A stretch of 8,418 nt of DNA from Thiotrichaceae bacterium. Lineage in GTDB: Bacteria > Pseudomonadota > Gammaproteobacteria > Thiotrichales > Thiotrichaceae. The translations under genes and the position numbers were made by a program. The stretch spans positions 1-8,418 of the forward strand of contig JALVFC010000407.1 of NCBI GenBank assembly GCA_027030285.1. The letters run 5' to 3'. Of the stretch, positions 1 to 6,160 are shown one piece after another; positions within the stretch are counted from its first letter, which is position 1; every line of letters starts with the position of its first letter. Under the pieces are notes generated by a model. That model ran no database searches and had not been told where the DNA came from. It worked only from the letters and a program-made list of their open reading frames with translations.

Positions 1-1
1 T

Positions 2-1141
2 GAACTGCGTAATGTTAAGGATCCAAGGGTTTTTGAATTTGTTGATTTTATGACTCTGGATGATGGGGAACGTCCATTACTTACCTTGCTGGAATATTTA
101 CAGGGACAGCGTGAACACCATGAATTGGTGAGAACATTTTATCTTAAAAATAACAGGGTAGCTTATTGCGATAACCAGTCACTTGCTGACTTTAAACATA
201 AAGATACAGGGATGCCTACATATGATGGGCTGCCATTAGACAGCTATTTGTCATTGTGTGAAATGCTTAATCCTATGCACAGAATATGGAGTGATGGGCG
301 CTGGAACAAGCTGACGGTTGCTCATGGCTGTTACTGGAGCAAATGCAGCTTTTGTGATCTGAGCCTGGATTATATTGGGCGATATGATGAGGCGGGGGTA
401 GATATTCTGGTGGAGCGTATTGAACGGATGATCGATGAAACTGGTCAGAGTGGCTTTCATTTTGTCGATGAGGCAGCACCGCCTAAGGTTTTGTTTGCTC
501 TTGCCAGAAAATTAATTGAGAAAAATCTGACCATCAGCTGGTGGGGTAATATTCGTTTTGAAAAAACGTTTACGCCTGAACGCTGCCAGTTGCTGGCTGA
601 TTCCGGGTGTGTCGCAATTAGTGGTGGACTGGAGGTTGCCTCGGATCGTCTGCTGTCTCTCATGCAAAAAGGTGTTTCGGTGAAGCAGGTTGCCCGTGTA
701 ACTAAGGCGTTTACAGATGCAGGGATTCTGGTGCATGCCTACTTGATGTACGGCTTTCCCAGTCAAACAGAAGAGGAAACGCTGGAATCATTGGAGTATG
801 TACGGCAGCTCATGTTGAATAACTGTTTTCAGTCTGCTTATTGGCACCGCTTTAGCGCAACAGCGCATAGTCCGGTAGGGATGCAACCGGAAAAATTTGG
901 GGTTAGTTTGCATCTGCCTGGAAAAATATTGTTTGCCAATAATGATTTACGCTTTACAGATGCTGTTGAGACAGATCATGAGATGCTGGGCAGGGGGCTA
1001 AAGAAAGCATTGTATAATTATATGCACGGCATTGGCTTCGATGAGCCACTTAGCTTCTGGTTTGAAGATAAAGTGACATTGCCGAAAGTTGCGCCCAGTT
1101 ATATACGGAGTATCTTGTCACCTGGTCACCAGAAGGGATAA
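2..1141 (+). CDS. Radical SAM protein, probably B12-binding type, 5' partial
   Basis: The reading frame is open to the left edge, so the gene starts outside the window. The ATG at 50 is unlikely to be the start because the sixteen codons before it (ELRNVKDPRVFEFVDF) read as continuous protein. Of 379 visible residues, the first ~40 look like the end of a cobalamin-binding domain, with FVDF and then DDGE resembling the GEGE-type motif such domains carry before the radical SAM core. The core follows: Cys110, Cys115 and Cys118 (GCYWSKCSFCD) form a CX4CX2C cluster motif rather than the usual CX3CX2C. FVDE at 154-157, GGLE at 208-211 and YGFP near 250 fit successive strands of the SAM-binding barrel. 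The family uses a 4Fe-4S cluster to cleave SAM reductively. B12 members often methylate or rearrange unactivated carbons, but the substrate here cannot be read. It stands alone, convergent with the next gene, and its stop overlaps the terminator. Confidence 0.85.
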   Translation, partial: ELRNVKDPRVFEFVDFMTLDDGERPLLTLLEYLQGQREHHELVRTFYLKNNRVAYCDNQSLADFKHKDTGMPTYDGLPLDSYLSLCEMLNPMHRIWSDGRWNKLTVAHGCYWSKCSFCDLSLDYIGRYDEAGVDILVERIERMIDETGQSGFHFVDEAAPPKVLFALARKLIEKNLTISWWGNIRFEKTFTPERCQLLADSGCVAISGGLEVASDRLLSLMQKGVSVKQVARVTKAFTDAGILVHAYLMYGFPSQTEEETLESLEYVRQLMLNNCFQSAYWHRFSATAHSPVGMQPEKFGVSLHLPGKILFANNDLRFTDAVETDHEMLGRGLKKALYNYMHGIGFDEPLSFWFEDKVTLPKVAPSYIRSILSPGHQKG

Positions 1142-1169
1142 AAAAAGCCCCATGTTAAGGTGGGGCTTT
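1140..1169 (-). terminator. Intrinsic terminator between two convergent genes
   Basis: A perfect 9-bp stem, AAAGCCCCA (1144-1152) with TGGGGCTTT (1161-1169), closes an 8-base loop. Read on the minus strand the stem runs into seven T (1146-1140), so it is a strong terminator for the exported-protein gene at 1195-1659. Read on the plus strand only three T follow before CC, so it would be a weak terminator for the radical SAM gene, whose TAA stop (1139-1141) lies inside the element. Confidence 0.85.
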
Positions 1170-1194
1170 CCAATAAGACCTTATGTCCTTAACA

Positions 1195-1659
1195 CTAGGG
1201 GCTAAGAGGTTGATTGTCAGAGCTGTTAGCATTTGCAATAGCTGCTGCTGCCCCTATTGCAACGGCGCCGAGAATTAGCTTGGTTGTAGCGACTTTACTG
1301 GCAAGTGCAGCCTTACAGTTAGTACAGGGCAGGTTTGCAGTATTTGGATCAATTCTTGCTACTTTACCCGCAGTAGCACCAGCATCATCGAGCATAACAA
1401 CACATTTTCCTGATGTAATATCAAGGTAATGTTTTGCTGGTATAGTAGTATTTTTGCAACTTCCAGAAGCGATGGTTACACTGCCTTTTTGCACGGCAAT
1501 ACGATCCCCGTCTTTTAAAGCTGAAGTGGCTGTAAGTGTATGTCCATTTAGAGTAGCAGCTGTACCCTTGGCTAATATAATATCGGCCGCGTCGGCTGTA
1601 ACAGAGATTGCTAAGAGCAAACAAGCTGCCAATAGCGAGGTTTTCCTTTCCTGTTTCAT
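1195..1659 (-). CDS. Hypothetical exported protein with four Cys and C-terminal hydrophobic helix
   Basis: This 154-residue protein is not one I recognise. It starts with a basic segment (MKQERK) and a hydrophobic core (residues 8-21) ending in ADA, so a type I signal peptide cleaved after about residue 24 is likely. Residues 26-86 look beta-rich; the phrase ALKDGDRIAVQKGSVTIASG resembles the repeat seen in FecR-like periplasmic domains, a weak similarity judged by eye. Cys68, Cys86, Cys112 and Cys115 could form two disulphides; the last two make a CTNC motif. Residues 127-144 (TKLILGAVAIGAAAAIAN) form an Ala/Gly-rich hydrophobic helix, followed by a ten-residue polar tail ending in PLSP. The likely location is periplasmic, anchored by the C-terminal helix. 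A good ribosome site (AGGGGA, eight bases before the ATG) supports the start, and its own terminator follows. It appears monocistronic. Confidence 0.75.
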   Translation of the reverse strand: MKQERKTSLLAACLLLAISVTADAADIILAKGTAATLNGHTLTATSALKDGDRIAVQKGSVTIASGSCKNTTIPAKHYLDITSGKCVVMLDDAGATAGKVARIDPNTANLPCTNCKAALASKVATTKLILGAVAIGAAAAIANANSSDNQPLSP

Positions 1660-2105
1660 AATTATGTCCCCTATTGTGTGAGTTTAAGTGATTTATTGTT
1701 AATTTATTACGCTAACGATAGCACAATCATTGGATGATATTAGAACACAGAATGTGCATGAATATCAAGGTGTTTATAATTTCATGGTGAGTTTCCCTGT
1801 TTGGATGATTTATTTTCATAAGAATTGTATTAATTTTTATTCGCTGTATTTAAGCATAAAAGATCATCAAACAGCAAGGGTTTTTAGGGTGAAAGGTCTC
1901 ATTGGTTAGCGTATTTCTAGTCACGTTTTTGACATGTAGGCGGAGTATGTGTTGAGTAGGAGGCTTTTTATGTGTCACTATTCGATGTAATAAACAGTGG
2001 TGTCAGTAAGCTATTGATTCTTAATATAATGTAAATACATCCCTGTAAGCTCTACGGTAGCATCCTGCTACCGAAGCCCTAACTCACCGCTTACATACAA
2101 TTATG
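1660..2105. other. AT-rich intergenic region without a convincing gene
   Basis: This 446-base stretch between the exported-protein gene and truB is visibly richer in A and T than its surroundings, and every frame is interrupted often. It should hold the promoter for the gene at 1195-1659, but no minus-strand pair of -35 and -10 boxes is good enough to call. Near truB it contains the hairpin element at 2036-2095. On the plus strand there is a perfect AGGAGG (1958-1963) before a six-codon frame (1970-1990). No U-tract terminator for truB is visible. Confidence 0.6.
2036..2095 (-). other. Structured element downstream of truB with GGA-loop hairpins
   Basis: Read on the minus strand, a perfect 8-bp stem, CGGTAGCA with TGCTACCG (2073-2055), presents a GGA triloop. 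It is enclosed by a 7-bp outer stem, TGTAAGC (2095-2089) with GCTTACA (2050-2044). Overlapping the outer stem's 3' arm is a second small hairpin, TACA-GGGA-TGTA (2047-2036), whose sequence TTACAGGGATGT (2048-2037) matches the CsrA/RsmA SELEX consensus RUACARGGAUGU at 11 of 12 positions. The outer stem and second hairpin share bases 2044-2047 and cannot form together. No T-run follows, so this is not a standard terminator. It starts 11 bases after the truB stop, so it would lie in the 3' end of the operon mRNA. From memory it resembles short dispersed palindromic elements placed after genes in some gammaproteobacteria; this is not verified. Confidence 0.6.
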
Positions 2106-3029
2106 CTAAGCAGTTACGTTTATGCTTTCTGAAATAAGTCGTTTAGGTTGCAGCTTCTGATTGTCATTGGTGATACCAACACCCAGAAACTGATGTTGCT
2201 GGTTGTAGATGCGTATGAACGCGGTGGTGGGGAGTTTGATGGCTATAGGGCGTCCATAAAAAAGATCCTTGCACTGGTTGTTATTCAGAACAATCTGGGG
2301 GAGTTCTTGCAAGCCTGCGTCTATAGGTAGTAGCAGATTGTCGCGATGTGCTTGATCCATATGTTGCAGTGATTCAAGTGTGTGCATGGTTTGTTTTGCA
2401 AAAGGTGAAACCTGGTTGCGATGCAAACAGGAGACATGTGCGCCACAGCCAAGTTCTTGCCCGATATCTTCTACTAGAGTGCGGATATAGGTTCCCTTTG
2501 AGCACTCTACTTCAAGTTTAAGTGTGCTATTGGTGTGAGTGATCAAGGTCAGTTGATGAATATTGACTTTTCTGCTTTTGCGCTTTATTTCGATTCCCTG
2601 TCTGGCAAGTTCATAAAGCGGTTTTCCTTGATGTTTTAGTGCAGAAAACATGGGGGGAACCTGCTCTATACTGCCTCTGAATTTATTTAAGGTGGCTTCA
2701 ATAAGCTCTTTCTCAAGAGCAGGAGGTGTTTCCCGTTTAAGAATTTCCCCTTCGGAATCACCTGTTGTTGTCGTAATACCAAGCGTTGCAGTTGTGGTAT
2801 AGCGTTTGTCGGCGTTTAGCAGGAAGGATGAAAATTTTGTTGCTTCACCAAAACAAATGGGTAGCATGCCAGAGGCTAGAGGATCCAGGCTGCCAGTGTG
2901 TCCTGCTTTTTGTGCCTGGAATAAGTGTTTTACCTGCTGCAGAGCATGATTCGAGCTAATACCAGCAGGTTTATTCAGTAGTAGGATGCCGTTAACAGGG
3001 AGACCTTTTTTCTTTTTGCGGCGAGCCAT
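2106..3029 (-). CDS. truB: tRNA pseudouridine(55) synthase TruB
   Basis: TruB converts uridine 55 in the T-loop of almost all tRNAs to pseudouridine and also helps tRNA fold. The protein has 307 residues, close to the 314 of E. coli. After a basic N-terminus it shows LLLNKPAGISSN (16-27), then the catalytic motif GHTGSLDPLASGML (43-56) with nucleophile Asp49, the KRY motif with Tyr77, VPPMFSALKHQGKPLYE (124-140) and CSKGTYIRTLVEDIG (176-190). From about residue 245 comes a short PUA-like C-terminal domain. The ATG lies three bases after the rbfA stop, and no clear Shine-Dalgarno is visible before it, so translation is probably coupled to rbfA. It is the last operon gene; rpsO, which often follows truB in this class, is not next to it. 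Confidence 0.97.
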   Translation of the reverse strand: MARRKKKKGLPVNGILLLNKPAGISSNHALQQVKHLFQAQKAGHTGSLDPLASGMLPICFGEATKFSSFLLNADKRYTTTATLGITTTTGDSEGEILKRETPPALEKELIEATLNKFRGSIEQVPPMFSALKHQGKPLYELARQGIEIKRKSRKVNIHQLTLITHTNSTLKLEVECSKGTYIRTLVEDIGQELGCGAHVSCLHRNQVSPFAKQTMHTLESLQHMDQAHRDNLLLPIDAGLQELPQIVLNNNQCKDLFYGRPIAIKLPTTAFIRIYNQQHQFLGVGITNDNQKLQPKRLISESINVTA

Positions 3030-3032
3030 AGG

Positions 3033-3407
3033 TTATGATTTAGAGTTCGGGTTGGTTTTGTCACTGTTAATCGCCTTATCAATCAGGTTACTTAGCTCGT
3101 TAGCCCTGATTTCAGTATCATCGTAAAAAAACTTTAGTTCAGGAGTGGTTCGCAAGCTAAGATTTCGTGCCAGTTGGCTGCGCAGGAAACCAGCAGCTCT
3201 ATTTAAGCCTGTTTCTGCTTCTTTCGCTTTGTCTTGCTGAAGGGTGTCAAAATAAATTTTGGCGAATTTCAGATCCCTGCTGACTTGAACATCCAGCAAG
3301 GACACCAGACCAACTCTGGGATCCTTAACCTCATCACGAATTAGCTGAGCAAGTTCACGCTTTATTTGCTCGGCAATTCGATCTGTTCGAGAGTAATCAA
3401 AGGGCAT
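3033..3407 (-). CDS. rbfA: 30S ribosome-binding factor RbfA
   Basis: RbfA is a single KH-fold protein that binds immature 30S subunits near helix 1 of 16S rRNA, assists late maturation and is needed for growth in the cold. The 124-residue protein carries the family landmarks: SRTDRIAEQIKRELAQLI (6-23), EVKDPRVG (26-33), the strand VQVSRDLKFAKIYF (40-53), the kinked helix around AAGFLRSQLA (71-80, with the AxG kink) and LRTTPELKFFYDDT (85-98). The C-terminal tail (SDKTNPNSKS) is polar and probably disordered, as in relatives. A Shine-Dalgarno GTAGGT lies about nine bases before the ATG. The 27-base gap after infB and three-base gap before truB indicate cotranscription. Confidence 0.97.
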   Translation of the reverse strand: MPFDYSRTDRIAEQIKRELAQLIRDEVKDPRVGLVSLLDVQVSRDLKFAKIYFDTLQQDKAKEAETGLNRAAGFLRSQLARNLSLRTTPELKFFYDDTEIRANELSNLIDKAINSDKTNPNSKS

Positions 3408-3434
3408 TTATATTACCTACTAAACGTATTGGTA

Positions 3435-6143
3435 TTAACCGTCGATGGTTCTGGCAACTTCTGTGCGTCTGAAGCACTCAATCTGATCGCCAGGCTGGAC
3501 ATCATTATAATCTTTTATGGCTATACCACACTCGGTACCTGTGCGAACTTCTTTTACGTCATCTTTGTGGCGACGCAGAGATTCAAGCTCACCTTCGAAA
3601 ATTACTACATTTTCACGAAGCACGCGAATAGGCAAACCCTTCTCTACATGACCATCGACAACCAGGCAACCGGCTACAGCTCCCATGGCTGAAGAGCGGA
3701 AAACATCCTTAACTTCTGCGATACCCACAAATTCTTCTCGTAACTCAGGTGCTAGCAGACCGCCCATGGCATCTTTAACATCATCAATGGCTTCATAAAT
3801 AATACTGTAATAGCGTATTTCTATACCGCTTTCTGAAGCATGGCGTTTGGCAGCCGAATCAGCACGCACATTAAAGGCAATCATAATGGCATTGGAAGCC
3901 TGAGCCAGTGATACATCGCCTTCATTAATGCCGCCGACACCTGATGAAATAATATTTACCTTGACTTCATCGGTGGACAGCTTGGTAAGAGCATCTTTTA
4001 GTGCTTCTACACTGCCATGCACGTCCGCTTTAATAATCAGGTTTACCTGTTGTACCTGGTTGCCAGTGCCCATATTGGCAAACAGTGCTTCCAGTTTGGC
4101 TGCCTGTTGTGAGGTGAGGCGAGATTCGCGCTCCTTATTGCGTCGTAAAGTGGCGACTTCACGAGCCTTACGCTCGTTGGCAACAACAATCATTTCAGAG
4201 CCGGCAGCAGGTGCGCCGGATAATCCCAGTATGGAGACAGGTACTGATGGACCTGCGCTTTCTACCGTTTGCCCAAGGTCGTCGATCATGGCACGAACAC
4301 GCCCGTATTCCTGGCCGCAAAGTACCATGTCTCCCTTGCGCAGTGTTCCTTTCTGGACGAGTACAGTGGCCACAGCGCCGCGACCTTTTTCGATGCTAGC
4401 CTCAATAACAACCCCCATAGCAGTGCCTTCAACAGGTGCTTGCAAATCCTGGATTTCTGCAATGAGCAGAATAGCATCCAGTAGATCATCAATTCCCTGT
4501 CCAGTGATTGCTGAAACTTCAACGAAGATATCATCACCACCCCATTCTTCTGGTATTACCTCAAGGGCACTCAGGTCACTTTTCACCCGTTCGGGGTCTG
4601 CATTTTCCTTGTCGATCTTATTAATGGCGATAATAAGAGGCACGCCAGCAGCACGGGTATGCTCAATTGCTTCTTTTGTCTGTGGCATTACGCTGTCATC
4701 AGCAGCGACTACAACAATAGCTACATCAGTTGCCTGTGCTCCGCGAGCACGCATGGCCGTGAAGGCTGCATGTCCTGGTGTGTCCAGAAAAGAGATGGTG
4801 CCGTTTGGAGTTGTTACGCGATAAGCACCGATATGTTGCGTAATCCCACCAGCCTCACCAGCAGCAACGCGGCTATTGCGAATATAATCAAGTAAGGAGG
4901 TTTTGCCGTGATCTACATGTCCCATGATGGTTACAACAGGGGGGCGAGGCAATGTTTCATAATTGGAATCATCCTCTATTAGAGAGGCCAGGATTTCTTC
5001 ATCAGCTTCTTTGGTTGTGATTGGTATAGCGGTGTGTCCCAGCTCTTCGGTAACCAGAATGGCAGTATCCTGATCCAGGGTCTGGTTAATCGTTGCCATG
5101 ACTCCCATGGACATCATCTGTTTGATGACATCGGTGGTTGAGACACTGAGTTTTTTTGCCAGCTCTGAAAGTACGATGGTTTCGGGGATTTTTACTTCCC
5201 TGATAACTGGTGCTGTCGGTTTTTCAAAACCGTGCTTGGTCTCACGCTCAATGGTGACCTGACGTGGTTGTTGTTTGCCTCTGCCTTTTTTACGACGGCG
5301 GCTCATGCTGCCTTTTTCCATATGCAGCTGATTTGGGTTGTTCCTTCCCTGGAAAGGCTTTTTCTTTTTGCTTTTAGTTGGTGTTTCTTTTGCAGCTTCA
5401 GCTGTAGGTGCTGCGGTAGTGGGTTTGATTTTTCTTCCAGGACGTTTTTTTAATAAGGCTGCTGCTTCTTCCTTAGTCGCACTTCTCCCTGATTCTTTGA
5501 ATTTACGAGCTGCCTCAAAAAAGTTAATATCTTTCTTAATATCTGTTTTTTCAGTGGTTTCAATTGGGTCTGGTGCTGTAGTGCTTTGTGCGTCCTGTGG
5601 CTCTTGTTCCTGAACTGGCTGGCGTGCTTCCTCTTGAGGTGCCACCTTGGTTTCTGCTGATATTTCTTCGGGTGGTGTGCTGGTCTGTTCTTCTTCAGCC
5701 TTAGCTTCTGCTTCTTTTTTTGCTTGTTTAGCTAGTTCTGCTGCTCGTTTACTGGCCTCAAGAGCTTTACGTTCCGCTGCGAGCTTGTTGGACAACTCTT
5801 CAGTCTTGTTGGTGGGTATTGAAGCTGGAGGCGGGGTGGTAGCGGTTTTTCGTGCACTACGCTTTTTCCTGCGAACCTCTACATTCACAGCATTTTTACT
5901 ATGCGCACCAGTGACTTTGCGTTCGCTTACGCTGCGCCGAGTCATAGAAAGTTTGGGTTTAGCTGTTACACTACTTTGCTGTTGACCTAAACGAATGTGC
6001 TCCAGTAGTTTTAGCTTCTGCTCATCAGTAATGGAGTCATCAGGGCTACTGACCTGGATTCCTGCATCCTGTAGTTGCTTTAGCATCACATCGATAGGTG
6101 TGCCAACTATCTGGGCCAGCTGTTTTACAATAATTTCTGACAT
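3435..6143 (-). CDS. infB: Translation initiation factor IF2
   Basis: IF2 is the GTPase that brings fMet-tRNA to the 30S P site and drives 50S joining. The protein has 902 residues (E. coli: 890). Residues 1-52 form a first IF2_N domain. Residues ~55-315 are a Lys/Glu/Ala/Pro-rich linker, with a likely charged helix at ~113-155 and a very basic patch at 256-295. A second IF2_N domain spans ~318-370. The G domain has G1 GHVDHGKT (408-415), switch I GGITQHIGA (432-440), G3 DTPGH (454-458), G4 NKID (508-511) and G5 SAI (544-546). Domains II-IV follow, and the C-terminal fMet-binding barrel ends at GDQIECF. The start has a strong ribosome site, TAAGGTGGGAG, which includes the nusA stop, so the two genes are probably coupled. 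In-frame Met275 and Met280 before the second IF2_N could give a shorter form, as known in E. coli. Confidence 0.98.
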   Translation of the reverse strand: MSEIIVKQLAQIVGTPIDVMLKQLQDAGIQVSSPDDSITDEQKLKLLEHIRLGQQQSSVTAKPKLSMTRRSVSERKVTGAHSKNAVNVEVRRKKRSARKTATTPPPASIPTNKTEELSNKLAAERKALEASKRAAELAKQAKKEAEAKAEEEQTSTPPEEISAETKVAPQEEARQPVQEQEPQDAQSTTAPDPIETTEKTDIKKDINFFEAARKFKESGRSATKEEAAALLKKRPGRKIKPTTAAPTAEAAKETPTKSKKKKPFQGRNNPNQLHMEKGSMSRRRKKGRGKQQPRQVTIERETKHGFEKPTAPVIREVKIPETIVLSELAKKLSVSTTDVIKQMMSMGVMATINQTLDQDTAILVTEELGHTAIPITTKEADEEILASLIEDDSNYETLPRPPVVTIMGHVDHGKTSLLDYIRNSRVAAGEAGGITQHIGAYRVTTPNGTISFLDTPGHAAFTAMRARGAQATDVAIVVVAADDSVMPQTKEAIEHTRAAGVPLIIAINKIDKENADPERVKSDLSALEVIPEEWGGDDIFVEVSAITGQGIDDLLDAILLIAEIQDLQAPVEGTAMGVVIEASIEKGRGAVATVLVQKGTLRKGDMVLCGQEYGRVRAMIDDLGQTVESAGPSVPVSILGLSGAPAAGSEMIVVANERKAREVATLRRNKERESRLTSQQAAKLEALFANMGTGNQVQQVNLIIKADVHGSVEALKDALTKLSTDEVKVNIISSGVGGINEGDVSLAQASNAIMIAFNVRADSAAKRHASESGIEIRYYSIIYEAIDDVKDAMGGLLAPELREEFVGIAEVKDVFRSSAMGAVAGCLVVDGHVEKGLPIRVLRENVVIFEGELESLRRHKDDVKEVRTGTECGIAIKDYNDVQPGDQIECFRRTEVARTIDG

Positions 6144-6160
6144 GAGTGTTGTCTCCCACC

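Noticed and set aside
50..52. ATG at 50 as the start of the radical SAM gene
   Set aside because: The frame is open to the left edge and the upstream codons read as the end of a domain typical of B12-binding radical SAM proteins; no ribosome site precedes the ATG.
1621..1659. Lipobox-like LAAC at residues 10-13 of the exported protein
   Set aside because: The hydrophobic stretch before the Cys is only about six residues, too short for a lipoprotein signal, while a better type I cleavage site (ADA) follows at residue 24.
2025..2030. Perfect TATAAT on the plus strand between truB and the exported-protein gene
   Set aside because: No usable -35 box at 16-18 bases upstream, and transcription would run antisense into truB; in AT-rich sequence this hexamer is expected by chance.
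2055..2073. The 8-bp hairpin after truB as an intrinsic terminator
   Set aside because: The minus-strand sequence after the stem is TAGAGCTTAC, with no T-run.
3928..4824. Long open frame of 298 codons on the plus strand, antisense to infB
   Set aside because: It lies opposite the conserved IF2 G domain and domain II, its translation is Ser/Ala/Arg-rich without any recognisable motif, and it has no ribosome site; it is a by-product of infB codon usage.
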